Assembly: GCF_001644645.1 (NCBI RefSeq)
Contig: NZ_CP011390.1
Location: 2,786,001 to 2,850,000, forward strand
Direction of reading: 5' to 3'
DNA: 64,000 bases
DNA from: Flavisolibacter tropicus
GTDB taxonomy: Bacteria; Bacteroidota; Bacteroidia; Chitinophagales; Chitinophagaceae
Part shown: positions 10,184 to 19,126 of the stretch, in pieces
Layout: every line of letters begins with the position of its first letter
Position numbering within the stretch: the stretch's first letter is position 1
Made by a program: the position numbers and the translations under genes
The notes under the pieces: generated by a model
Seen by the model: the letters and a program-made list of their open reading frames with translations, nothing else
Told to the model about the DNA's origin: nothing
Databases searched by the model: none

Positions 10184-10894
10184 TCATTTTTCTTTTTCTT
10201 TTGCCTGCTTATATTCTTCTAAACATTTGTCAAGCGGTTTACCCTGATTATAAATACAATTGCAAAATTCTTTGGAAGCCTTTGGATATTTGCTATCTAC
10301 ACATCCATTCTCGCATTCTATCAGCGAATTACCAGGGCGGACTTCGAATATAAAAATGTTTATTACAATAACTAAAACTACTGTCGCCAACACGCCTCCA
10401 AAAAACGCAAACGGAAACTTACTGGTTGACGCCTTCTTTTTTGCTGCGTCAATTTCAGTGTTCGATCGCTTAAATGGTAAGACATATTTTATTCGTTCAT
10501 AGTCCCAGCATAGCAGATATATGTTTGCCAATAACATCAGTGTTGTGATACGAGTTCCTTCAAACCGAGTAGCATAAGCCAAAATACAAATGTTCAGGAT
10601 AGCTGGGAAATACATAATTGCACCAAGAAGTGCCGTTCTTGGTATGATTAGTAAGATAGCTGTTAGTAGTTGTCCAACCCCGATAAATGTATAATAGAAC
10701 CCTGTTTGGTGTAAGGCATCGAAATAATGTCCCAATGGATGATTAGCTGGTAAGGCCGTAAAGCGTTCACCCATAATTTTTACTATACCCGATGGAATGA
10801 ACCCAAAGGCCAATGCTACACGGCAACAAACAGTGAAGTAGTGAAACCATTTGTTTCCTTTCGCCTCATAGTAATATTGCTCAAGTTTGGTCAT
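10184..10894 (-). CDS. DoxX-like membrane protein with cysteine-rich tail
   Basis: 236 aa. Four hydrophobic segments (about 18-36, 65-85, 90-108, 118-130) fit the DoxX-like membrane fold, with the typical FGFIPSGIVKIMG stretch in the first. After a basic linker there is a fifth transmembrane segment (about 160-180) and then a C-terminal tail with five cysteines (CENGC...FCNC...KC). The tail resembles short secreted modules with paired cysteines and would face outside or the periplasm. Cellular role unknown; DoxX-like proteins are often tied to redox or stress, but nothing here shows that. Confidence 0.7.
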   Translation of the reverse strand: MTKLEQYYYEAKGNKWFHYFTVCCRVALAFGFIPSGIVKIMGERFTALPANHPLGHYFDALHQTGFYYTFIGVGQLLTAILLIIPRTALLGAIMYFPAILNICILAYATRFEGTRITTLMLLANIYLLCWDYERIKYVLPFKRSNTEIDAAKKKASTSKFPFAFFGGVLATVVLVIVINIFIFEVRPGNSLIECENGCVDSKYPKASKEFCNCIYNQGKPLDKCLEEYKQAKEKEK

Positions 10895-11030
10895 TCTGTA
10901 TTTAAGTGCAATGATAAAATGTCATCAATCCTTTTGACCTATTATTTTTCAAAATTTTCGTTGTTGTTACAAATTATCGCTGGCATGCTAATTTATGAAC
11001 CTCTGTAAGAATTTGGTATCAAACAGTCAC

Positions 11031-11094
11031 GACCACCGTCGCGTCCCTTGCCACGCACAAGGCTAGGCAAAGGAGACACGGCGGGGACCGAAAA
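11031..11094 (+). repeat. 64-base palindromic repeat R1 (ACACGGCGGGGACC type)
   Basis: The unit contains imperfect self-complementary arms (GTCCCTT near the left, AAGGAGACACGGC near the right). A direct copy, R3, lies at 12061-12124 and an inverted copy, R2, at about 11927-11990. R1 and R2 flank the broken gene at 11114-11837 as inverted repeats. Confidence 0.75.
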
Positions 11095-11113
11095 GATTTA
11101 TATTCATACTGTC

Positions 11114-11837
11114 TTAATATATTAGTCCTAAATGCTTGATCCAGAATAAAGAAGCCGGTATGCCTCTTTGGGTAAAATAATCTTGGCTATGAGCATAACC
11201 AAAACTATAATCTGCAGTTCCGTCTGCAATCATTCTTTTGGCTTTGACTACCTGCTGTTGGCTAGGCGTAATGGCTATCTGGTAATACCTGGTATAGGTA
11301 TCAACTAATGGCCATAGAGTATAATTGGCAAAAGACATTAAAGGAGAAGTCTGCAATTCCTTTTTCGTATACCCTCCAAAAGTTTTATCATTAACTACAA
11401 TCGAGTCTGAATAAATACCAGTAGCATATTGATAATAAACAGAAATGGGTGTCGTACGCTTATAAATCAAGGTATCATTGACAAACATTGCTGTATCGCT
11501 AAACTGTATTTTTTTAGAAAACAACCGGCCATAACCCCCGCTCTTGGTTTTACCGGCATCGTAAATAAAAAAGGTATGCTTTCCTTGTCTTACAACACGG
11601 GCATGGGTTTGCAAAGGTTCTTTCATCCAATCTTCCTGGCGAAAAATGTCAATATCGGTGAGGATACTCCCCCTGATACGTGCAACACACATAGTTTCGG
11701 GGCAGGGCATTAGCGCTTACTGTATCTTTCGCAAAAAGCGTACGGTAATCAAAATCACGCCCATATACTTTTCGTACCTGACCTATCCCTACAGGTGCCA
11801 GAAGAAAAAAAGACAGAACAAAAAATAGAACCCGCAT
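11114..11837 (-). pseudogene. Secreted protein of unknown function, broken by a frameshift
   Basis: Two overlapping reading frames make one protein. The upstream part (11837 to about 11649) starts with a signal peptide (MRVLFFVLSFFLLAPVG) and reads QVRKVYGRDFDYRTLFAKDT up to about NYVCCTY. The downstream part, one frame over (open to 11114), continues RGSILTDIDIFRQEDWMKEP to the stop. The switch lies within about 11649-11710. The restored protein would be about 240 aa. I do not recognise the family; it has many tyrosines and no clear catalytic motif. A sequencing error is the main alternative to true decay. Inverted 64-base repeats flank it. Confidence 0.6.
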
Positions 11838-11926
11838 TATTGCTTTTTATTATGGATGATAAATAGGCGCCCCTCTATTAAAATAAATAGTATCGGGATT
11901 GAATACACTTCCGTTTCTAACTGCAT

Positions 11927-11990
11927 TCAGTCCCCGCCGTGTCTCCTAAGCTTGGCTTAGTGTGATAGCAGGGACACTGCGGTGGCAGGA
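11927..11990 (-). repeat. 64-base palindromic repeat R2, inverted copy
   Basis: Read on the minus strand it matches R1 and R3: GCCACCGCAGTGTCCCT, then a variable middle, then AGGAGACACGGCGGGGACTG. The middle (TATCACACTAAGCCAAGC) is the most divergent part. Confidence 0.7.
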
Positions 11991-12060
11991 AGCAATAACT
12001 GTAACTTTCCTCAATGGCTGTTTAACAGGTATACAAGAAAGCCGGCAATTTAACTTTCGC

Positions 12061-12124
12061 GACTGCCGCCGTGTCCCTTCCCACGCGCAAGGCTATACAA
12101 AGGAGACACGGCTTGGACCGAAAT
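12061..12124 (+). repeat. 64-base palindromic repeat R3
   Basis: Direct copy of R1, sharing GTCCCTT, CACGC-CAAGGCTA and CAAAGGAGACACGGC. It lies downstream of the COG4705-like gene. The rest of the 11838-12194 spacer holds no gene I can see. Confidence 0.7.
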
Positions 12125-12194
12125 TTACAGATGTTGCTGTTAAAAATAGCAACATCTTAACAAACATTCACTTTCTGCTCTTACCCTACCTCCT

Positions 12195-12989
12195 TTATTG
12201 CTTCACCAGCTTTGTTTGCGCTCCCGAATGCAGGTGCATTCTTAATTGTACTGTTTCATAAATCACAAAAAAGACAAGTAAGCCAAAGAGAATAAGGGTA
12301 GCGCCTATTGTGCCATAACCCAGTCCGCCTTTATCGTGCGGCTTCGTGAGCAAGTCGCCAAAGGTGGCACCAAAAGGCCTTGTCAATACAAAGGCGATCC
12401 AGAAAAGAAGCACTCTGGATATGCGTGTAAAATAGTAGGCAAGAACAATCAACAGCAATACACTACTGATCAATAAGGCACTGCCGCCGAAACCAAGACC
12501 CGAATCATCGGCCAGGAAATCGCCCAGCGCTGTGCCCAGCGTGTTGGAGAACAGAATAGCCACCCAATAAAAGATCTCTCCTCTTCTTGTTCGTATGTCG
12601 GTGACCGAAAGGGTCTTTTCAGAAAGCTTCCATATAACGAGTATAACAATAAGAATAGAGATGAGTATGAGGCTGCCCAGTGCATAACCCAGTTCCAATG
12701 TACGATCCATGTAATCGGACATGGTGGTACCTGCCGTACTGGTGGCAACAATCACAGCCCAGTAAATGGGCGGCACATATCGCTTAACGATCAACTGTGC
12801 TGTTAGAGCTACCAAGAAGAAGGAAAAAAAGATGAGCGTACTGGTGGCATAACCTACGTTCATGGTTTGCGCCAATAAGTCGCCACCCGTTTCACCTAAG
12901 GTAGTAGCGGTGATCTTGGTGATCCAGAACAGTAGGGTTAACTGGGGAATTTTATTCCAGGCATAGTGCTCATTGCTCAACTTATCCAT
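12195..12989 (-). CDS. COG4705-type multi-pass membrane protein with four internal repeats
   Basis: 264 aa, about eight transmembrane segments. Four times a T-x-G-x-x-x-(G/S)-D motif is followed by a short polar stretch and GY or GF: TTLGETGGDLLAQTMNVGY, TAGTTMSDYMDRTLELGY, TLGTALGDFLADDSGLGF, PFGATFGDLLTKPHDKGGLGY. Each repeat comprises two helices, so the protein looks built by duplication. The family is known only as an uncharacterised membrane-anchored protein; conserved Asp and Thr within membrane repeats would suit transport of a small solute or ion (inference). Confidence 0.75.
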   Translation of the reverse strand: MDKLSNEHYAWNKIPQLTLLFWITKITATTLGETGGDLLAQTMNVGYATSTLIFFSFFLVALTAQLIVKRYVPPIYWAVIVATSTAGTTMSDYMDRTLELGYALGSLILISILIVILVIWKLSEKTLSVTDIRTRRGEIFYWVAILFSNTLGTALGDFLADDSGLGFGGSALLISSVLLLIVLAYYFTRISRVLLFWIAFVLTRPFGATFGDLLTKPHDKGGLGYGTIGATLILFGLLVFFVIYETVQLRMHLHSGAQTKLVKQ

Positions 12990-13189
12990 CGTTCACTTTT
13001 CATAAGACTGAACAATGATAGTGCCAGTGGCTTATTGATGAGGCTGTTTTGCGAATGCTATTATGAGTTTGCATTTCTTTCCTAACACCACGCTAGAGCG
13101 AAAAAGTACAGAGTCGCAAACGTCGTATAGCTGTCGTTTATAATTTGAAGAAACAATAAGGATAACCTGGATAGGGCCGCGCAGCGCCA

Positions 13190-13385
13190 GCCTAATCAAT
13201 GGTCATTAGTCAATAGTCATTAGCTGCCGCACAAGCCCAATATCAAACAACATTACATAAGAAAAACACTCCCTCAGTGGAGTGCTTTTTAATTTATTGA
13301 CATTCGTTCTTTCATCAGCTAATTATCACATCAGCTAATATTCTTCTCCTTTTCTCCTTTCCTCTGTGCGAAACCCTCTACAAAC
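13190..13385. repeat. Composite intergenic repeat, partial copy
   Basis: The spacer 12990-13407 has no gene. It carries GGTCATTAGTCAATAGTCAT words, a module C hairpin (13262-13290; CACTCC/GGAGTG with T run), TCACATCAGCTAATA and CCTTTTCTCCTTTCCTCTG words. The last two words recur together at 48.8 kb. Confidence 0.6.
13262..13290. terminator. GGAGTGCT-type hairpin terminator (module C)
   Basis: CACTCC (13267-13272) pairs with GGAGTG (13279-13284), flanked by an A run on the left and CTTTTT on the right. It could end transcripts of the VOC gene that stops at 13408 on the minus strand. Confidence 0.6.
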
Positions 13386-13407
13386 AGTTTTCAGAAAGCA
13401 CCCCTAC

Positions 13408-13860
13408 TTATTTTTTACCGAGTTGTTCTGCAAGCCCAATAAGGAGTCCATCATTTCCGCGAATGTAACAGAGCCTATATGCGTTCTCGTATTGAACCAC
13501 TTCGCCAACCAGTGTAGCGCCATGCTTATAGAGCCTCGTGAGCAATTCGTCAATGTTGTCAACGGTGAACATAACGCGTAAGTACCCCAGCGAGTTCACA
13601 GGAGCCACACGGTGATCTGCAACAGTTGAAGGGTCGATAAACCGAGAGAGCTCCAGGCGACTGTGGCCATCAGGGGTAACCATCATAGCGATTTCTACAC
13701 GCTGAGAATCCAACCCGGTGACGCGTCCAGCCCATTCTCCTTCAATGGTAGCTCGCCCTTCCAGGCTCAGACCTATTTCTGTGAAAAAAGCAATGGCATC
13801 ATCAAGGGATTCTACCACGATGCCGACATTGTCCATTCGCAGCAAATTACTTTTCGTCAT
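13408..13860 (-). CDS. VOC-superfamily (glyoxalase/dioxygenase fold) protein
   Basis: 150 aa. It opens with MDNVGIVVESLDDAIAFFTE, the usual first beta-alpha unit of the vicinal-oxygen-chelate fold, and repeats the fold at LGYLRVMFTVDNIDELLTRL. The length suits a two-module monomer. Metal-binding positions are not certain. Substrate unknown; such single-gene VOC proteins include detoxifying enzymes and antibiotic-binding proteins. Confidence 0.8.
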   Translation of the reverse strand: MTKSNLLRMDNVGIVVESLDDAIAFFTEIGLSLEGRATIEGEWAGRVTGLDSQRVEIAMMVTPDGHSRLELSRFIDPSTVADHRVAPVNSLGYLRVMFTVDNIDELLTRLYKHGATLVGEVVQYENAYRLCYIRGNDGLLIGLAEQLGKK

Positions 13861-14090
13861 AATTTATCTCGTTGTAAATGAAAAGCTCTGTATAGTATAC
13901 AGAGCTTTCCTCAATAACCTTATTTCTAAACGCCTTTAAATAAGTTTTAGCCAACGTAGTTGGCTTTACTAAACCACAAAATTCTTGAGCCTGCTCCAAT
14001 CTCGCTGCTCACTATTTATTTACAGGCCAGGTTGCCACATCAATCCTGCTTTTGCTAAACAGATGTTAGGCATTCATTGTTCTTCGTCAA

Positions 14091-14531
14091 TTAGTTTTGA
14101 CTATTAGATTTTGGGGCAAATTCCACCATCCATTCAATACCGTATTTGTCTCTAAAACAACCAAAATAGGAACCCCAAAAACTATCACCAATAGGCCCTT
14201 CTATTTGTCCTCCTGCTGAAAGCCCGTTAAATAATTTGTCTGCTTCTTCTTTACTCTCCGCAAATATTACAATTTTACTTCTGTTCTCATTTTCGTTAGT
14301 TTTTCCTAAAATTTCCGGAACATCATTAGCCATCAACATATCACCTTTACCGATAGGCAAAGCAATATGCATAATTTTGTTTTCTTCATGTTCCGCTACG
14401 GGGAACTCTGGACTCGCAATATCTTTGAAACGAACAACTTTTGCAAACTCACCACCAAATACTGATTTGTAAAAAGTAAACGCTTCTTCAGCATTTCCGT
14501 TGAAGTTGATGTGGGGATTGATTTGTGCCAT
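14091..14531 (-). CDS. PhnB-like VOC protein
   Basis: 146 aa. INPHINFNGNAEEAFTFYKSVFGGEF is the usual start of the PhnB/3-demethylubiquinone-methyltransferase-like branch of the VOC fold (motif given in two parts: INPHINFNGN and AEEAFTFYKSVFGGEF). The C terminus has WGSYFGCFRDKYGIEWMVEF, also characteristic. Function of this branch is mostly unknown. Second VOC gene in a row on this strand, but the two are only distantly alike. The surrounding DNA is AT-rich and gene-poor. Confidence 0.8.
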   Translation of the reverse strand: MAQINPHINFNGNAEEAFTFYKSVFGGEFAKVVRFKDIASPEFPVAEHEENKIMHIALPIGKGDMLMANDVPEILGKTNENENRSKIVIFAESKEEADKLFNGLSAGGQIEGPIGDSFWGSYFGCFRDKYGIEWMVEFAPKSNSQN

Positions 14532-14907
14532 AATTTATATTTCTTAAGTTGGTTTTCTTATTTCAATTCTTCGCCTTAAAAATTGTACCTAATTAGCTAA
14601 TCCGATAGAGCTACCCAGGTTTATCATTAGGTCTACCAATAAAACGGTCAGCAATTACGGTTATTCCTAAAATTAGTTATCTCATCGCTATTCGTTTACC
14701 AGCTGTAAATCTCGCAAAAACCTTGGCGCCATGACAGTATGAATGCGACAATCTTCATGGCCTAACGCGACAAGTAAGATACGGCAATTTGCCTCAAAAG
14801 GGTTAAACATTGATGAGATCAAAGGCGTACCGTTCATACAAGTGAAAGCAATATAGAATGACGCGTTTTTCATTAACCTATAAACTGTATAACGAGCTGC
14901 CTATTGG
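14532..14907. other. Gene-poor spacer
   Basis: No gene I can support. A 61-codon minus-strand frame at 14688-14873 is the only open stretch and resembles nothing I know. Confidence 0.4.
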
Positions 14908-15459
14908 CTATTGTTTTGTTGGTTCATAGTAATGTATTACAGCTCCAGAACCGAAGGTTTTTGTCTTCATAAGTTTAAGCATCATCTTTTCGCTTATGTT
15001 TTTAAATAGCGGCGATCCACTCCCTACTATTACAGGATGAATACAAAGTTGGTATTCGTCTATTAAATTCAGTTTCATCAGCTCCACAATCAAACCCGGA
15101 CTGCCAACAAAAATGTCTTTCCCTTCCTGGCGTTTAAGTTCTAAGACGGTTGCTTCGATGTCTTTATTTGCCAAGGTTGCACTTTTCCAATCTACATTTT
15201 GCAGCGTGTGCGAAAAAACAATTTTAGGAATCTTGTCCATTGCTATAGCAAATTCATCCGTTGCTTTATCGCCTGTTGGATTTTCCAAAATGGTTCGCCA
15301 ATACTCCATCAATTGATAGGTGACCCTGCCATATAGAATGACACCTGCGTTATTTAACAGGTCCGCGTAATGTTGATGTATTTCTTCATCAGGATTGATG
15401 GCTGTATGGTCGCAATAACCGTCAAGCGTCATATTGATTGCTGCAATTAGCTTTCTCAT
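14908..15459 (-). CDS. RibD C-terminal/dihydrofolate-reductase-like protein
   Basis: 183 aa. It starts MRKLIAAINMTLDGYCDH, typical for this reductase group, has ILYGRVTYQLMEYW (nucleotide-binding region), and ends with IFVGSPGLIVELMKLNLIDEY and HPVIVGSGSPLF. Family members share the DHFR fold and bind NADPH, but most lone members have no known substrate. This group commonly turns up as single mobile genes in Bacteroidota accessory regions (general impression, not shown here). Confidence 0.85.
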   Translation of the reverse strand: MRKLIAAINMTLDGYCDHTAINPDEEIHQHYADLLNNAGVILYGRVTYQLMEYWRTILENPTGDKATDEFAIAMDKIPKIVFSHTLQNVDWKSATLANKDIEATVLELKRQEGKDIFVGSPGLIVELMKLNLIDEYQLCIHPVIVGSGSPLFKNISEKMMLKLMKTKTFGSGAVIHYYEPTKQ

Positions 15460-15570
15460 GCTGTTTTGTTAAAATCAATTGTTGAATTACTGTGGGCTGG
15501 TAACCATCCAGTGGCTGATTGTTGTTTGTGGTTGAAAATAACACCTAGCTGTCATTTTTGGAAGCTTGTG

Positions 15571-16065
15571 TTAGTGGCCCTGCCTTTTCAGCACTTCATC
15601 TATCAAATATTTTTGTTCTTCGACTGCCGTAGGATAAGGTAATGACAGTAAATATGCTTTGTCTACTTTTTCTCAAAGCTGCTTCATAAACTCCGTTGAC
15701 ACTGTTTTATAAGTGGACGTCAGGAACAATGCAATCCCTTCATACATTAGTTCAATTGTTTTTAATTGCTTGTCGCTTGCAGCATCAATCAACTGCATAG
15801 GGATGAGTACCTCGTAAATTTTAGTGCTTTCTGCACTAATAATCCTTGAACCTTTAGCCAGAAATACAGCATCAGGACCATATTTCCCCTTTCGTATAAA
15901 ATAGATAGCTAATACGATGTTCCATTTAGCTTTCAGGATAATGTTTTTCTGCTCCAGAACTTCAGTAGTAATGAAGCATTCAAAATACTCTTTCACTCTA
16001 TAAGATATTGGCGGCCTGTCTTCTTCGGTGGAACTTTGAGAAATAGTGAAAGTGGAAAGTATCAT
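15571..16065 (-). pseudogene. Unrecognised protein gene interrupted by one in-frame TGA
   Basis: 130 codons run from 16065 to a TGA at 15673-15675 (ending STEFMKQL). The same frame continues past the TGA with clearly protein-like sequence (EKVDKAYLLSLPYPTAVEEQ, then KYLIDEVLKRQGH) to a TAA at 15571-15573. The intact product would be about 164 aa. I do not recognise the family. It could be a nonsense mutation, a sequencing error, or less likely recoding. The upstream 130-aa product may still be made. Confidence 0.55.
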
Positions 16066-16240
16066 CTCTTAGAGTTAATGAGTATCTGTAAATTGCTGCT
16101 AATGGAATAGAGCTTTGCGTCTGCGTGGGCATGCATTGAACGCCAGCCTTGGTTGAAGATAAACTAGTTCATTGGAAAATAAAGCTGACAATATGAATGT
16201 CTGCCTAGCTGGCGAAAAACTCGTGCTAGCAGCAAAATCT

Positions 16241-16819
16241 TTATCCATATATAAAGTAAACACCAGTAGAGCCTTTACTTTTCACATATTCAAGAAACCG
16301 TTTGAAATTCCTTAAGTCCTGCCCGAAGTTATTTCCTATATAGCCATCTCCTTTATCAATATTAAAGTCAGAAAAGTAATAGTTATTATTTAAGCTGTCA
16401 AAGCCATTGTCATTCAGGAGTTCAGGCAGATTTTGGATATTGGATATCTTTTCAATTAAAGTGCTTACAGTCGAGAGGACTATTTCAAGGTTCGTTTCTA
16501 ATCTAGCTCTGTCTGTATTGATTCTTTCAAATATTTGTTGCTTCTCTTCTTCTGTTTCGGCAAACGAGAGCTGATGTTCAATACTCTCTGGCACCCAATA
16601 CTTATTCATATCATATAAGGGCACTATATCTACCGAAGTGATACGCCCAATTTGATCAAGTTCAGGCTCTCCACTAACAGCGTCCTGTTTGCACATAAAG
16701 TTGCAAAATGTTCTGCTAAGATTATGTTTATAAAAAGAGTCTATTTCCTTATTCTCATAATAATCAGGAGTCAATACTTCGTCTGCATTATTTACTGAAA
16801 GTTGTATATCGAGTCCCAT
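16241..16819 (-). CDS. Hypothetical cytosolic protein (MGLDIQL type)
   Basis: 192 aa, no signal peptide or membrane segment. It opens MGLDIQLSV and ends with YFSDFNIDKGDGYIGNN and a predicted helix (RNFKRFLEYVKSKGSTGVYF). A middle helix-rich, acidic stretch (about 85-125) may form a coiled coil. Small proteins that open MGLD(I/M) occur in many accessory regions, but I cannot assign a function. Confidence 0.55.
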   Translation of the reverse strand: MGLDIQLSVNNADEVLTPDYYENKEIDSFYKHNLSRTFCNFMCKQDAVSGEPELDQIGRITSVDIVPLYDMNKYWVPESIEHQLSFAETEEEKQQIFERINTDRARLETNLEIVLSTVSTLIEKISNIQNLPELLNDNGFDSLNNNYYFSDFNIDKGDGYIGNNFGQDLRNFKRFLEYVKSKGSTGVYFIYG

Positions 16820-16927
16820 AAAGTTGCCGCTAATGTTAAATGTGTTCCTTAAGCTGTAGTTGTTTGTGTTCCATCAGCTTCACCGTTGTTATATTACACC
16901 ATTTTCGGTGTTGAGGCAAAAACTACG

Positions 16928-17050
16928 TGACTAACCCACCAACAACAAGAGTGAAGATAAATAACTTATTGCAGGATAGCTTTATACCTTCTAGTTGTTG
17001 GTGCAGCTGCAGCACAAGGGCTAAGCGGAACACCAACAACGGCGTATAAG
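16928..17050 (+). repeat. Cassette-boundary-like repeat, copy A, with inverted arms
   Basis: About 120 bases shared with 19127-19250 in the same orientation. The core has perfect inverted arms GTTGTTGGTG (16994-17003) and CACCAACAAC (17031-17040), with CAGCTGCAGCACAAGGG between them. It could fold as a hairpin about 47 bases long. It resembles integron attC sites in layout only; the classical 7-base core motifs are not present. The spacer 16820-17202 otherwise holds no gene. Confidence 0.7.
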
Positions 17051-17202
17051 TTTAAAATTGAATGACCACTAATGGAGATGGACTTTATGCAGTACAGGAA
17101 TTTCAGGGACTGTAGCTTCACTTATTTGCCTATGTAAAATAGAGATTTATCATAGGCTTTCATTCGCCAGCAGTAATTGCATGAAACTTGTGTTATTTGT
17201 CG

Positions 17203-17802
17203 TTATTCGTCTCCAATTTCAAAGCTTAATTTCCAGTAACTGCCTTGATTATCCTTTGCATAAAGAAAGTTTCGTTTGATACAGGCAATGCCTTCTAAAA
17301 AGGCATCAGCTTTCCCCTTCAAATACACTCTAGTATTGACTGCTCCCTTATTTATTTCGCAAATTTGTACTTGCTGCTCCTCGTCTGTTCCTGGATTATT
17401 GATGCAGGCAAAATCTCTCATGTTTTGAGCGAATACAGGTTCTCCGATGAGTGTATCAATAGCTCCAGTCGACCGATTAAGAAGATAAAACTCTTCGTGA
17501 TTGTAGTCTGTTCGCTTTACCAGTGAAAGTTTTGTGCCTTTTATTTCACCCATATAGTCAAATTCATGAAAATTCTCATCAGAGTTGTCGTCCTTAAAAA
17601 CTTTCGCAGGTCTACCTGCAATTGGAATTGAGAGCTTGCCTGACTGTTTTTTTATTTGGGCGTTTTTCAGAAGGTAGGATGTCCTAGCACAAGTATTATA
17701 CTGACCTTTTTTGATTTCTGTGTAAGCATACGAGATTTGTCGTTGCGCAGTTGCAGAAACTGTTAATATTAATAAAGCAGAAATTGTTAATAGGGTCTTC
17801 AT
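17203..17802 (-). CDS. Secreted hypothetical protein
   Basis: 199 aa from the ATG at 17800-17802, chosen because a signal peptide (MKTLLTISALLILTVSATAQ) starts there; the frame is open a further 18 codons upstream. The rest is beta-rich with several charged stretches (LVKRTDYNHEEFYLLNRSTG). I do not recognise the family. It is the first of three small genes lying between the two copies of a 120-base repeat. Confidence 0.6.
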   Translation of the reverse strand: MKTLLTISALLILTVSATAQRQISYAYTEIKKGQYNTCARTSYLLKNAQIKKQSGKLSIPIAGRPAKVFKDDNSDENFHEFDYMGEIKGTKLSLVKRTDYNHEEFYLLNRSTGAIDTLIGEPVFAQNMRDFACINNPGTDEEQQVQICEINKGAVNTRVYLKGKADAFLEGIACIKRNFLYAKDNQGSYWKLSFEIGDE

Positions 17803-17954
17803 ATAGTGGTAACTAATGTAGAAGGTATTACTGACAGTACAGGACGCTGATGTCATTACTGCTTAACCTTACTCAGTTGTTGATTTGTTATTTAGGTTGA
17901 AAACTAGCACAAAGCCTGTATTGAAGCAATATTCATGTTAACAGCAGACAGATT

Positions 17955-18449
17955 TTACCTTTTTATATAAATAAAAGGAGGCTGTCTATCTGTATCGGCA
18001 AAGGTTATCGTTTGATTATCCAGCTTGGCGGAAAACAAGTCGTTGGCACAACCGCAATTAATAGGGGCAGCTAATGCACCACACTCCGTTGTTTTCTTAT
18101 TACCCCTTATATCAGAGACAAAGACGGTCTTTTGTAAAGCAGGGATAAACACCTGCCAGTCAAATCCTGGCTTTATTCCTTGGTCGCCCTTCAGGTACAA
18201 GATGACTTTAGTTGTATCGTTAGACGTCCGGTAATATTCGCTGTATTTTATAACGAAGGTATCAACAAGGCTTTGGTAGTTTGTGTTTGGCTGATATTTC
18301 CTAACAACGAATGTATCAATATCGGCAGCAGAAAAACCAATAAAAGCGGGATAAATGGGTGGATCTCCGCACTCATACTCTTTGGTGCATTTGCAACCAT
18401 TGAAAACAAGAGTGAAAAAGAGCACGGCTATTAAAATTCGAATTGTCAT
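17955..18449 (-). CDS. Small lipoprotein of unknown function
   Basis: 164 aa with a lipoprotein signal (LVFNGC, lipid cysteine about residue 19). The mature part has six more cysteines (CTKEYEC, then TTECGALAAPINCGCAND), probably disulphide-bonded. It should be attached to a membrane and exposed to the periplasm or outside. No known family recognised. Confidence 0.6.
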   Translation of the reverse strand: MTIRILIAVLFFTLVFNGCKCTKEYECGDPPIYPAFIGFSAADIDTFVVRKYQPNTNYQSLVDTFVIKYSEYYRTSNDTTKVILYLKGDQGIKPGFDWQVFIPALQKTVFVSDIRGNKKTTECGALAAPINCGCANDLFSAKLDNQTITFADTDRQPPFIYIKR

Positions 18450-18656
18450 ATAGCTTGCTGCATAAATTGGCTAAAGTAAGATTGTTACTAACATCTTAGG
18501 CTAGTTGCAGTTTTGGGTATCCGTATTAATGCTGCTGAGCTAATGTACAAAAGTTGATTAGAATTACTCCCTACCGGGACATATTCTGAAGCCTCCATTG
18601 CTCCCAACCGCTGGTAGCAGTAGTGACGCTGTCAACATTGAAGAAGCATCAACTAC

Positions 18657-18965
18657 CTATTTTATTCCTCGAGTAATCAATGAAGCTTTCTGATTTACTT
18701 CATAGTCAACCGAAGAAACATTCTTTACGTACGGTCGGCTTACAACTGCTTTTACCAAGTCAGAATTCATAAAATCTTCCATTGCCGTTTTGCTTTCCCA
18801 TAAATAGAACCCGCCAAAAGTGTTTTTTTCTATGTCTGAAAGCCAAACTTTTGAAATCAGTCCTTTTACCTGCGCTAAAATTGGTGCATCTGGTTCCACC
18901 ATTTGCTTAAGATATTCCTCTTGAGAAATATCCTTTAATTGATAGGTGATTAGTTGAGCTTGCAT
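18657..18965 (-). CDS. YdhR-like putative monooxygenase
   Basis: 102 aa. LITYQLKDISQEEYLKQM followed by QVKGLISKVWL and FGGFYLWESKTAMEDFMNSD matches the ferredoxin-like YdhR family, small alpha+beta barrel proteins related to quinol/antibiotic monooxygenases. Real substrate unknown. Last of three small genes between the repeat copies. Confidence 0.8.
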   Translation of the reverse strand: MQAQLITYQLKDISQEEYLKQMVEPDAPILAQVKGLISKVWLSDIEKNTFGGFYLWESKTAMEDFMNSDLVKAVVSRPYVKNVSSVDYEVNQKASLITRGIK

Positions 18966-19126
18966 TGTTCAGTATTTTAAATAAACAATACTGCAAAATT
19001 AAAAGTGTCGCAACTCCTAAAAAGTGTACCAATCATAAACTTTACTGCACAGTTCATTTTGTAAATCCTTTTGGACTGAACCCTGTTCTAATTTTTAAAT
19101 TATATCGTTGTTGGGATAAAGACAAT

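Noticed and set aside
14688..14873. 61-codon minus-strand frame
   Set aside because: No recognisable motif, no sensible upstream signals and odd composition; likely chance.
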